A stretch of 64,000 bases of DNA from a virus (IMGVR_UViG_3300031221_000001:31138-95137); one strand, 5' to 3'. Counted from the first letter of the stretch, positions 51,078 to 59,632 are shown. The notes: generated by a model from the sequence alone, not told the origin. Made by a program: numbers and translations.

Positions 51078-51859
51078 TGGACTTTTATTACATACCACCA
51101 AGATCGCAAAACGAATTAATGCACAATGGAGACAGATACTTCTGTTTAGCACAACAGTATCTTAGCGATGATAAATACGCAGCATTCTTTCAGAATCTTT
51201 CTGACGATGCATGGGTCACTTTAGATAATGGCGCAGGCGATCATGATTTAGTGACTGAAGACGCTCTCTTTAAAGTAATGAAAGAGTTGATTCCTAACGA
51301 AGTGATTCCACCAGACATATTATTTGATCATACAAAAACTAGACAGAATGCACTTGCGTTTTATGAAAGAATGGTCAAAGAAGAGCTTGACGATAAGATA
51401 GAAGTGCTTTTCTGTCCTCAAGGCAAAAATCAGTTAGATTGGCTAACATCTTATGTGTGGGCATTGGAGCGAGATTGGATAAAAACAATTGGTTTAAGCA
51501 AAATATCTGTCCCTCAAGCGTTTTTAGGAGTGAAAGGAGACGTAGGCATTATGGAAGCACGACACAACTGTTTCAACTATCTCAAAGTGCACGGACTAAT
51601 ACAAAAACCAATGCACCTATTAGGAATGGGCGATCCTAGAGAATTTCAATATTATCAACAATTTGAAGAGGGTGCTTACATTAGAAGTTCAGATAGCTGC
51701 AACTCTATTTGGAGTGCAATCAATCAATTAGATTGGACTGAGGAAAAGTTCGAAAGAGTACCTACTCCAAAAGACTATTTTGATAGGGACGAGTTGACCG
51801 ACAAACAGAGAACTGTTTTTGAAAATAACGTAGACTTTCTCAAAGAGTCTGTAGTTTAG
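51077..51859 (+). CDS. TGT-fold DNA guanine transglycosylase, DpdA-like
   Basis: 260 residues that read as a TIM barrel of the tRNA-guanine transglycosylase superfamily: TLDNGAGDHD with D50 (matching the DSGG strand), PPDILFDHTKTRQNALAFYERM, LFCPQGKN (QG motif), IKTIGLSK (IGG-like), KPMHLLGMGDPREF, and YIRSSDSC with an Asp near 206 as nucleophile candidate. Phage members of this group (DpdA types) exchange guanine in DNA for a 7-deazaguanine base. It is shorter than bacterial TGT. The DNA substrate is inferred from the phage context and the folE/queD/queE genes nearby. Confidence 0.72.
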   Translation: MDFYYIPPRSQNELMHNGDRYFCLAQQYLSDDKYAAFFQNLSDDAWVTLDNGAGDHDLVTEDALFKVMKELIPNEVIPPDILFDHTKTRQNALAFYERMVKEELDDKIEVLFCPQGKNQLDWLTSYVWALERDWIKTIGLSKISVPQAFLGVKGDVGIMEARHNCFNYLKVHGLIQKPMHLLGMGDPREFQYYQQFEEGAYIRSSDSCNSIWSAINQLDWTEEKFERVPTPKDYFDRDELTDKQRTVFENNVDFLKESVV

Positions 51860-51883
51860 ATATGATTAAAGATAACTTTTTAG

Positions 51884-51891
51884 TATCTTTA
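51884..51891 (+). promoter_or_regulatory. Probable promoter
   Basis: TATCTTTA with ATG 51908 lying 16 bases downstream. TATG 19 bases upstream (51861-51864) is a weak -33 candidate. It shares the octamer with the other promoters here. Confidence 0.5.
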
Positions 51892-51907
51892 GGTAAAATC
51901 TAAAAGA

Positions 51908-52411
51908 ATGGAAACAATAAGTAAATCAATTTCACAAAACAGCTACATGATAACTGACGAAGGAAACGTTATTGGATTCTTCGACGTAGGGGAAGAAGGA
52001 TCTAAAGGAGCACACACAATTTTAATTGGAGAAGACACTGAGATCGTAAAATCGATGTCAGTTACCAAACAGGTGATTTACGATGCAGTACACAAGTCTA
52101 AGTCTCAGTTCAGTGATAAGTATTCATCTGAAATGAATAAGCAAGCACCTTTAACTGCGAAACAGTATTACGATGCACTGAGATCGTATATTGTAGACAA
52201 CAAAACTCCAATTCCTAAGAAATCCACTAAGGCCAAAACCTCAAAGGCTCAACCCAAAGCTAGTGGATCTAAATTGACGCGAAAAGATCAAGTCAGACAG
52301 CTCTTAGATCAGGGAACAACTTCTTCAAGTAAAATTGCTGAAGAGTTATGTACAAATGCTAGCTATGTAGCGAGGCTAGTCAAACAAATAAAGAATGAAG
52401 GTAGTAATTAA
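51908..52411 (+). CDS. Putative DNA-binding regulator with C-terminal HTH
   Basis: 167 residues. The N-terminal 110 residues are alpha/beta and of unknown type. A Lys/Ser/Pro-rich linker (about 100-120) leads to a C-terminal helix-turn-helix (RKDQVRQLLDQGTTSSSKIAEELCTNASYVARLVKQI), with the recognition helix near NASYVARLV. It probably binds DNA. Its own promoter and its position before the polymerase gene suggest a regulatory role, but this is inference. Confidence 0.6.
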   Translation: METISKSISQNSYMITDEGNVIGFFDVGEEGSKGAHTILIGEDTEIVKSMSVTKQVIYDAVHKSKSQFSDKYSSEMNKQAPLTAKQYYDALRSYIVDNKTPIPKKSTKAKTSKAQPKASGSKLTRKDQVRQLLDQGTTSSSKIAEELCTNASYVARLVKQIKNEGSN

Positions 52412-53030
52412 TGCAGTGGAGGCTTTAGTTGGAAGAAGGCCTAATACAATCAAAGAAGTTCGCGCTGAATTGATGGCTTTTCTTAAAATAAACAATGCTG
52501 AAGATTTAATTGTAGACGACGACATAGAAATGTTGTTGGAGCTATGTTCTATTTATAGCGAAATACCAATTGAGCAGCTAATTAACAAAAACATATCTAA
52601 GGAATTAAACAAAGAAGAGCTCTACAAAAGAGTTGGTCCGAGAATGATTCCTCTTCAAAGAGAAACTGACAAACGCTTACTAAAAAAAGTAGCAGAAGTT
52701 ATAGTGGACATTCATGCAGACTTGCATTATGAATTTAAACAGCACGGAATTGTGTTTATCGATCAAGTGAATGTAGTATTTTCTTTTGAACAGATAAGGT
52801 CGATAGAGGGAATGCCTAACGAACTTAGTGGAGCAGTAGTTTTTCCAAGAATTAAAAACCTTGAAGATAGAAATAGCTTGATTCCTCAAAGCTATTTAGA
52901 GGATAAAAAGTGGACATTCAAAACTCTAAGAAATAAATATAGCAGGCTAGAAGCTAGGTACTTAACAACTACCGAACTAATGGATCTACTAACTAATCGT
53001 GAAATAATTACACATGGGAATTACAGATAG
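52395..53030 (+). CDS. Protein of unknown function
   Basis: 211 residues, mostly helical, acidic N-terminal half and a more basic C-terminal half with DKKWTFKTLRNKYSRLEARY. It overlaps the regulator by 17 bases and the polymerase gene by 17 bases. No motif. Possibly a polymerase accessory protein, judged from coupling only. Confidence 0.6.
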   Translation: MKVVINAVEALVGRRPNTIKEVRAELMAFLKINNAEDLIVDDDIEMLLELCSIYSEIPIEQLINKNISKELNKEELYKRVGPRMIPLQRETDKRLLKKVAEVIVDIHADLHYEFKQHGIVFIDQVNVVFSFEQIRSIEGMPNELSGAVVFPRIKNLEDRNSLIPQSYLEDKKWTFKTLRNKYSRLEARYLTTTELMDLLTNREIITHGNYR

Positions 53031-56000
53031 TCTAAAACAATGGCTGAAAGAAAATTCAGTAAACTATGCAGAATTGGGATTCGGTAGAGTTCATGTAAAA
53101 GGACTGGGATCTCTAATAGAGTTCATTCCAAGAGAATTTGGCAACACAATAGATGTGCAAGGGAAAATGTTCACTCTGAACATAGGCCAGCAAGTGATTG
53201 AGTACATCATTGACAATAAAGTAGATCACGTGATTTATGAATTTGGAGGTAACCATTACTACACACCAATATCTCACATCGCAAATGCACAAATGGTTTT
53301 ACTTAAAAATGTTGGAGGTCATGACGATTCGTTGATTCCAGATTTTGGAAGAGCATTTCTAGGAGTTCATGGAAGATATGAGATGATGAACGGAAGTAGA
53401 GACTATCAAGATTGGTGTGATAAAGCAAAATTCCTAAAATTCAAAGCATTAGGAATTTGTGAAAAGAACACTCTAGCAGGAACTCTTCCGTTTCAAATGG
53501 CGTGTGTTAAGAACAAGCTTCAACCAATTATAGGATACACAGTCGAAGTGGAGAATGGTAAAGGAGAGCATTTTGATTTAAGACTGTATTGTATCAATAC
53601 AAAAGGATGGAGAAATCTTTTGAGAATCAACAAGCTAGTAAATGTCGATCAGGAAGGATTTGCGTTCGAAAAGCAATTACTTGAATATGGCGAAGGACTT
53701 TTATGTTGCATCTCTCCTGGAATGCACGCAACAAAGCTAATGCTTACGTCATATAAAAGAGCTTTCGACAAGACAATGTTTCAAATCACAACTAATGAAT
53801 ATGCAGGAAACGTTAAAGACAAAGAGATCCTCTCTTCAATCAAAAACTATTTAGACAATTTTCGAAGCATTGTAGATCCGATACTAATTAGCGACGCATA
53901 TTGTATCGACAAAGACGACACTCATATTCGTACTGTATTAAATAAGCAAGGAAAAGTTCAATTTAATCACTCAACAACCAATCACTATTTTAGAAGCCTT
54001 TCTGAGCAGTTCGTTGAATTAGAACCGCTATTTAGAATTGAAGACGGAAGGTTAGAGGACGTATATATTGATTCCTTTGAATCACTAGATTGGGTAATTG
54101 AAAATTGCAAATTTAACATAAACACCAAAGAATTGTTCTTACCAAAGTATGAAATGACTGAGGCTGAGCAAAGCGAATATAATGGAGAGACCTCAGACTT
54201 CTTTGACGATTTAATTGCTGATGGAATGAGGAGAAAGTTTGAAAAAGAACTATCGGGTCCTAATGGAGATTCTTTTGAAAACGAACTGTGGGAGAGAGTA
54301 GATTCAGAGCGTGCAGTAATAGTTAAAGGTGGCTTTATTGATTATTTTTTAATTTTGTGGGACATTGTAAATTGGTGTAAAACGCAAAACATTCAGACAG
54401 GACCTGGAAGAGGGTCTGCAGCGGGATGTTTGATATCATATTTGTTGGGAATCGTAAAGATAAATCCTCTAAGATATGACTTGATTTTTGAACGCTTTCT
54501 CAATGAATCACGTATACAATCAGAGCTTCCAGATATTGATATTGACTTTGCTTCAGACAGAAGAGATGAGGTGATTGAATACATGAAAAAAAGGTACGGT
54601 GAAGATTATGTTTGTAGAGTAGGAACGTATGGTACTCTTCAGATGAGAGGTGTATTGAAAGAACTTGCAAGAGCTTACGGAGTTCAAGGAGACAAGTATA
54701 ACATGAACTTTGTGACGAAATTGATTAGTCAAGACAACGGAACTTGGGAACCTTTATTTAAAGACGCAGCTTCTGAGCCTTTGCTCAAGCAGTTTGTTAT
54801 TGACAATCCTAGAATCGTAAACGATGCTAGGATTGCACTAAACTCAATCAAATCAGCTTCAGTACATGCATGTGCAACTATTATAGTTCCAAAAATCACT
54901 GACGAGGAGGGGAATTCGTTAAACATCTACGACCAAATTCCAGTAAGAAAAGATTCTGACGGAACTTTGATTAGTGAGTGGGAAGGAGACGTGATGGCCG
55001 ATGCGGGATTTTTAAAAGAAGACATTCTATCAACCAAACAGATGGCTAAGATTGGTTCGATATTTGATTTAGTCAAGGAAAGAGAGGGTATACAATTAGA
55101 TATGGAAGAGATTCCACTCGATGATGAAAACGTGTATCGTCTGTTTCAGAAAGGATTAAATCAAGACGTATTTCACTTCGGATCGAGTGGATTGACGATT
55201 TACTTGAAGGACGTTCATCCAGAAAATATCGATGAATTAATTGCATGTATTGCACTTTATCGTCCAGGAGCTATGGCATCCAACGCACACACGGACTTTG
55301 TTAAACTTAAAAAAGGCGAAAAAGAGGTGACGCACGATTATCTTCTACAATCAGTGACTTCAGAAACTTATGGATTGTACATCTATCAAGAACAGATTAT
55401 GAAAGCCGCTCAGACATTAGGAGACTTTAGCTTAGCTGAAGCTGATGGTGTTAGAAAAGCAATGGGTAAAAAGATCAAGGATAAAATGGACTCGTACAAA
55501 GTTCAATTTGTTAAAGGAGCAGTCAATAAAGGATGTGACAAGCTTGAGGCGGAAAAGATTTGGAACAAGATGGAAGTGTTTGCTGGTTATGGATTCAACA
55601 AATCTCACGCAGCAGCGTATAGTGTGATAGGATATTACTGTAACTGGTTAAAGTATCACTATCCATTGGAATTCTGGACAGTAGCTTTTCAATATGCAAA
55701 GAATGAAAAGATTCAAGACTTTGTTGCAGAAATTAAAAGAATGGGACATATAGGAATTGTCGCTCCAGACATAAACAAATCTCACTTAGAATTTCATTCA
55801 GATCCAGAACAATATAAAATCTACTGGAACCTTTCTCAAATTAAATACGTAGGAGAGGCTGCAGCAAGTGCAATCATTGAAGGTAGAGATAAGGACGGAA
55901 AGTTCTTTTCAATTGAAGAGTTCAACGAAAGGGTTCCTAGTAGAGCAGTGAATAAAAGAACTGTAGAGCACTTAATTTTAGCAGGATGTTTTGATGAAAT

Positions 56001-56562
56001 GTACTCAGTTCGACAGTCTAGTGATAGGCTACAAATTCTCCAAGAATACTATGAGTTGAGAAAAGAGGAATTGCCTAAAGAGTATAAGGACAATCGAGCA
56101 GTGGATCATTATTGGTCTATTAGACAAGCAGAGGTGAGTAAATTATCAAATTTAGATTACATCAAACTGTTTAGACAAACTCAGTTTGCCAATTACACCA
56201 GTGAATACGTTAGTAGTGAAGAGGTGTCGAAACCTTTAGAGCGTAAAGTCAAGCAAAACGTTATGATAGCAGGTACGGTAGTTGAGGCTGTAATTAGAAA
56301 GACTAAAAAGGATAAAACAGAATATGCTGTAATACGATTGATGCAAGACCAATATCAAATGCAAGTCAGAGTGTGGCCACAACAACTTAATCCTAATGAC
56401 GACCAATTCGATGTTAGATTTGACGGCCTTAAAGAGTTTATTGAACAAGACAAAAACAAATTATGTGTTTTTAGAGGAGTGATGGAATACAATGACTACG
56501 TCAAAGGCAATGAGATTGTACTGTCCGATAGAATTAATGGACCTACGTACGAAATATTTTAA
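53014..56562 (+). CDS. DNA polymerase III alpha subunit (DnaE-like)
   Basis: 1182 residues, the usual DnaE size. Family C palm motifs are clear: GPGRGSAAGCLISYLLGI near residue 462 and PDIDIDF near 505 with the two catalytic Asp. The thumb/finger regions and the helix-hairpin-helix (YGFNKSHAAAYSVIGYYCNWLK) follow, and a C-terminal OB-fold (VMIAGTVVEAVIRKTKKDKTEYAVIRLMQ). The N-terminal PHP domain is degenerate: LHVHSxYS reads LGVHGRYE and the TDHGN motif reads CEKNT, so its metal site is probably lost. The separate DnaQ-like enzyme may supply proofreading. Confidence 0.93.
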   Translation: MGITDSLKQWLKENSVNYAELGFGRVHVKGLGSLIEFIPREFGNTIDVQGKMFTLNIGQQVIEYIIDNKVDHVIYEFGGNHYYTPISHIANAQMVLLKNVGGHDDSLIPDFGRAFLGVHGRYEMMNGSRDYQDWCDKAKFLKFKALGICEKNTLAGTLPFQMACVKNKLQPIIGYTVEVENGKGEHFDLRLYCINTKGWRNLLRINKLVNVDQEGFAFEKQLLEYGEGLLCCISPGMHATKLMLTSYKRAFDKTMFQITTNEYAGNVKDKEILSSIKNYLDNFRSIVDPILISDAYCIDKDDTHIRTVLNKQGKVQFNHSTTNHYFRSLSEQFVELEPLFRIEDGRLEDVYIDSFESLDWVIENCKFNINTKELFLPKYEMTEAEQSEYNGETSDFFDDLIADGMRRKFEKELSGPNGDSFENELWERVDSERAVIVKGGFIDYFLILWDIVNWCKTQNIQTGPGRGSAAGCLISYLLGIVKINPLRYDLIFERFLNESRIQSELPDIDIDFASDRRDEVIEYMKKRYGEDYVCRVGTYGTLQMRGVLKELARAYGVQGDKYNMNFVTKLISQDNGTWEPLFKDAASEPLLKQFVIDNPRIVNDARIALNSIKSASVHACATIIVPKITDEEGNSLNIYDQIPVRKDSDGTLISEWEGDVMADAGFLKEDILSTKQMAKIGSIFDLVKEREGIQLDMEEIPLDDENVYRLFQKGLNQDVFHFGSSGLTIYLKDVHPENIDELIACIALYRPGAMASNAHTDFVKLKKGEKEVTHDYLLQSVTSETYGLYIYQEQIMKAAQTLGDFSLAEADGVRKAMGKKIKDKMDSYKVQFVKGAVNKGCDKLEAEKIWNKMEVFAGYGFNKSHAAAYSVIGYYCNWLKYHYPLEFWTVAFQYAKNEKIQDFVAEIKRMGHIGIVAPDINKSHLEFHSDPEQYKIYWNLSQIKYVGEAAASAIIEGRDKDGKFFSIEEFNERVPSRAVNKRTVEHLILAGCFDEMYSVRQSSDRLQILQEYYELRKEELPKEYKDNRAVDHYWSIRQAEVSKLSNLDYIKLFRQTQFANYTSEYVSSEEVSKPLERKVKQNVMIAGTVVEAVIRKTKKDKTEYAVIRLMQDQYQMQVRVWPQQLNPNDDQFDVRFDGLKEFIEQDKNKLCVFRGVMEYNDYVKGNEIVLSDRINGPTYEIF

Positions 56563-56568
56563 AAAACA

Positions 56569-56600
56569 GTTGCTCTAGAGATAATGGTTAGGTATCTTTA
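56569..56600 (+). promoter_or_regulatory. Bacteroidota-type promoter
   Basis: GTTG at 56569-56572, exactly 20 bases, then TATCTTTA at 56593-56600. ATG 56642 is 41 bases downstream, leaving a short leader. It drives the recombination module. Confidence 0.7.
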
Positions 56601-56641
56601 TGGTCTAGAAAACAAATTGTAAAAACTAAACATTGGAAATT

Positions 56642-57577
56642 ATGTCAGATTTATTAGTAAAGTACACACAAGAATTCTTAGAGAAAAAAGAGGAGTCCAG
56701 ACTAAGAACTATTCTTCAGAGAGCCTTTGGAATAACCAAAGGAATTTCAAAGTTAGAAAAGCAAGAGCTTATTGATTCAATCATTGAGAACAGAGAAAGG
56801 GCGTTGGCTGAAGTATCAGCAAACAAGAATGTTCGTCCAGATTTGATTTATAAGAAAGACGGAAAAGAATTCAAAGCAAAGTTTCAGCCCGAAACTGATG
56901 AGTTCGACGAATGCATTGTATTAATTGATGGTGATGGAGAGAAGGCGTATGAAATGCTTGAAGATTTTAATTCAGAATATAAGCAAATGAAGTATTCTGA
57001 ATTCACAGACAAGAATTACGTAGCTCCGAAAATCTTAGACGATGATATTTCAGACGTACCTACACTTGAAGAACCTGAGGTCGATGAGAATATGCCAGAA
57101 AAGACTTCTGAATCTGAAGAGGCTTCTGAATCTGAAGAGCCTGTTGAAAAAGAAAAGGAGCACAAAACGCTAAAAAACGTTAAAGCAGCCACCAACGCTT
57201 ACTCTAAAATTTACAAAGAGACCATGCAACGATTTGGTTATCTCACTGAAGAGGAGGATGGATTTTTAGAGGATTTGCCAGAAATCACTAAATTATCAAA
57301 CTCTGAGTTCAAGTCTACTTATGGATTTGATGATTTAGAGTCTGCTAAAATAGAGTTGTCTAAACAAGACAAGCCTGAGCAAAAACAAGACAGACCTTCA
57401 ATCACTACGCCAAAAAAAGGGTCTAAAAGTAGTCGAGTAATTCAAATCGTCAAGGACTTAGAGAAAAAAGGTGAAAAATACACTTCTGGAACTGTAATGA
57501 AAAAATTAAAAGAGTTACATGGAGAAGACATTCACCGTAGCTTCTGTATAACCTTAATGAAAAGAGCTACTTCGTAA
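56642..57577 (+). CDS. Acidic protein of unknown function, possible DNA-binding C-terminus
   Basis: 311 residues from ATG 56642. An in-frame TTG at 56633 is less likely. Helical N-terminal domain, a long acidic, low-complexity middle (about 130-180, including TSESEEASESEE), then a C-terminal 60-residue domain (SSRVIQIVKDLEKKGEKYTSGTVMKKLKEL) that looks like a helix-turn-helix. It overlaps the next gene by one base. It lies in front of recombination genes. Function unknown. Confidence 0.6.
   Translation: MSDLLVKYTQEFLEKKEESRLRTILQRAFGITKGISKLEKQELIDSIIENRERALAEVSANKNVRPDLIYKKDGKEFKAKFQPETDEFDECIVLIDGDGEKAYEMLEDFNSEYKQMKYSEFTDKNYVAPKILDDDISDVPTLEEPEVDENMPEKTSESEEASESEEPVEKEKEHKTLKNVKAATNAYSKIYKETMQRFGYLTEEEDGFLEDLPEITKLSNSEFKSTYGFDDLESAKIELSKQDKPEQKQDRPSITTPKKGSKSSRVIQIVKDLEKKGEKYTSGTVMKKLKELHGEDIHRSFCITLMKRATS
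57104..57139 (+). repeat. 18-base unit, two tandem copies
   Basis: 57104-57121 and 57122-57139 differ at one base and encode TSESEE and ASESEE in the acidic linker. Confidence 0.8.
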
Positions 57578-58128
57578 TGGCATCAGAAACACTACAGATA
57601 TCGTTTAAGGACAAAATAATCAATCTTCATTTCGAAGAGTTTGAGGACGATATAGACATCGATCAATTAACTACAATCGATTGGACGAATCTATACGCAG
57701 AGATTGTAACAATCCCTGCGTTGATGAATCGTGTAGGAATATGGAAGGCGGAAGCAGAAAATGCACATTCTTCTCAAAAAATGGGATTTGAAATCTATAA
57801 GGCTCAAACTGCTCATAGATTAAGAAGAACGTTTAAAACAGTAATTAGTAGCGCTGGAAAGGATAGTAAGAAGCCGAAAAGCAATCCTGAAATTGAAGAA
57901 GAGGTTTTGATGGACGAAGGAGTTCAGTTGAGGCACAAAAAACTGCTAAGACTAAAAAAAGAGGCCGAATATATGGATGCACTATACTGGGCAGTGAAGT
58001 CAAAAGAAATGAAGCTGAATCGTATTAGCGACAATATGGGATTTGCTCCAGAAGATTTTGAAAAATCATTAGTTGAAGGAAAGTATAATGGAATTCTAAT
58101 CAAGGCTAGAGAGAAGTTAATTAAGTAA
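57577..58128 (+). CDS. Putative recombination mediator (UvsY-like)
   Basis: 183 residues, mostly helical. The region IPALMNRVGIWKAEAENAHSSQKMGFEIYKAQTAHRLR followed by a helical C-terminus (AEYMDALYWAVKSKEMKLNRI) has the size and pattern of UvsY-like mediators in T4-type phages. The next genes encode an SSB and, after the Mre11-like gene, RecA, which is the functional setting of UvsY. The assignment is inferred. Confidence 0.45.
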   Translation: MASETLQISFKDKIINLHFEEFEDDIDIDQLTTIDWTNLYAEIVTIPALMNRVGIWKAEAENAHSSQKMGFEIYKAQTAHRLRRTFKTVISSAGKDSKKPKSNPEIEEEVLMDEGVQLRHKKLLRLKKEAEYMDALYWAVKSKEMKLNRISDNMGFAPEDFEKSLVEGKYNGILIKAREKLIK

Positions 58129-58133
58129 ATATC

Positions 58134-58165
58134 GTTGTGTGTGAGATATAAAAGTATTATGTTCT
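58134..58165 (+). promoter_or_regulatory. Possible promoter for the SSB gene
   Basis: GTTG at 58134-58137, exactly 20 bases, then TATGTTCT at 58158-58165, which fits TAnnTT but not the last two bases. It lies in a 94-base gap, with ATG 58223 57 bases downstream. A moderate candidate. Confidence 0.4.
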
Positions 58166-58222
58166 ACACATCAAAAATAGATCTAACAAGGTCGCAATAA
58201 TAATTATAAACATTAAGTAAAA

Positions 58223-59524
58223 ATGGCAAAGTTTGACAGAAGTGCGTTCAAAGCAACAAGAGTAGATGCTCTAGAGCAGCAATCTAAAACAGTAGATTCT
58301 TTAACTGGAAAAGGCTCTGGTGATAGAGCAAAAGTACTAGAACTAAAGAGAGATGGTAGTAAAAACAAGCTACGAATCTTTCCAAAACATCCAGACACAA
58401 AGTCATGGGCGTATCCAAAAACGGTACATTTCTTGAAAGTTACCTACACAGACAAGGACGGTAATGTAATCAAGGATGATAAGGGAAATCCTAAAGTAGG
58501 AAAGAAACCTATCTTCAATTCACGAGTTCACGGAGCAACTCAAAAAGACATCATTGACGAGTATATCAATTTCGTATACAAGCGAGCTTATGATGAGATT
58601 CAAGACGATGATACTCGTAAAAAGTTCCTTAGACCTATTGAAGGCTGGAAGGCTGGAGGTACGTGGAATCCTGGAATCAAGTCTCAAAGTAGATGGATTG
58701 TTTACGGAAATCTTAATGGAGATTTCGGAAGAGTAGAACTTCCAACTACAGTAAAGAATCGTCTAAATGAAATCGCCGCAGGACAAGACGATGAGGATGG
58801 ATCAATTGTAGTTGACCCGTTCACAGATATCGATGATGGTCGTAAAGTGTTTGTTTCTTATGATAAGGATCAAAAGGATCCTGCAAAGAAATATTCCACA
58901 GCAATTGACCTAAACAAATCGACTCCTTTAACAGACAAAGAGTTCGAACAGTTTGTTGACCAAACGCCATTAGAAAAGCTGTACAGCAAAGTGTACAAGA
59001 GAAGAGATTTCATGATGGCTATGGAAGGGCTAAAAACATTTGACGAAGAAAGTGCAAAAACACTTCAACAAATGGGATTTGATAGTGGATACGAAGTGTT
59101 CACGTTCGATTCTTTCTTAGACACTGCAGAAGAGATTAGTGAATACTATTCTGAAGAAGAGGACGATGAAGAATTAGAGAACGAAAAGCCAGGGAACGAA
59201 TTTCTTTCTTTAGAAGAAGATGAGGGTGATGATGTCGAAGAAGATGATAACGATGCTCCGTTCGAATCAGATAGCGATGACGTTGACGACATGGACATGG
59301 CTCAACTAAAAGCTCATATCAAAAAAAGCGGTTTGAGCATTCGAGTTCTTCCATCGTACAAGGTAGATCAAGTACGTCAGTTCGTTAAAGAAGAAGAAGC
59401 GCTGATTGCAGAAGAAGCATTGATTGCTGCAGAAGAAGCAATGACTGCTACACAAGAACCTAAGCAAGAAAAGGCTAAAGCAGGTAGTAGACTTGCTAAT
59501 TTAAAGGGAAGAGTTAAAAAATAA
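58223..59524 (+). CDS. Single-stranded DNA-binding protein (gp32-like)
   Basis: 433 residues. The N-terminal 290 residues fit a large OB-fold protein like T4 gp32 (KLRIFPKHPDTKSWAYPKTVHFLKV, SRWIVYGNLNGDFGRVELP). An acidic segment (about 310-355) recalls the SSB tail that binds partner proteins. It is followed, unusually, by a basic SAP/LEM-like segment (about 355-395, MAQLKAHIKKSGLSIRVLPSYKVDQ) and an Ala/Glu-rich end. It lies just before the tRNA and recombination genes. The family is judged from the neighbours and composition. Confidence 0.65.
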   Translation: MAKFDRSAFKATRVDALEQQSKTVDSLTGKGSGDRAKVLELKRDGSKNKLRIFPKHPDTKSWAYPKTVHFLKVTYTDKDGNVIKDDKGNPKVGKKPIFNSRVHGATQKDIIDEYINFVYKRAYDEIQDDDTRKKFLRPIEGWKAGGTWNPGIKSQSRWIVYGNLNGDFGRVELPTTVKNRLNEIAAGQDDEDGSIVVDPFTDIDDGRKVFVSYDKDQKDPAKKYSTAIDLNKSTPLTDKEFEQFVDQTPLEKLYSKVYKRRDFMMAMEGLKTFDEESAKTLQQMGFDSGYEVFTFDSFLDTAEEISEYYSEEEDDEELENEKPGNEFLSLEEDEGDDVEEDDNDAPFESDSDDVDDMDMAQLKAHIKKSGLSIRVLPSYKVDQVRQFVKEEEALIAEEALIAAEEAMTATQEPKQEKAKAGSRLANLKGRVKK

Positions 59525-59538
59525 CTCCTCATCCAAAG

Positions 59539-59613
59539 TCTCACGTAGCTCAGTTGGTAGAGTGGCTCTTTTTTATAAGGAGCAAGTCATAGGTTCGAAT
59601 CCTGTCGTGAGAC
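59539..59613 (+). tRNA. tRNA with an enlarged anticodon arm (anticodon uncertain, possibly UUA)
   Basis: A cloverleaf folds well: acceptor 59539-59545 with 59606-59612 (7 bp), D arm 59548-59563, variable loop 59584-59588, and T arm 59589-59605 with loop TTCGAAT. The anticodon arm (59565-59583) has 19 bases where 17 is normal. With a 6-bp stem the loop is TTTTATA and the anticodon reads TTA, which decodes the stop codon UAA. With a 5-bp stem the loop has nine bases. G59538 pairs with C59613, an extra bp as in tRNA-His. CCA is not encoded in the standard place (C-A-A follows C613). Confidence 0.75.
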
Positions 59614-59632
59614 CAAATTAAAGACAGTTAAA

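Noticed and set aside
51077-51859. Thymidylate synthase as an identity for this gene
   Set aside because: It lacks ThyA/ThyX motifs, while TGT-like landmarks occur in order.
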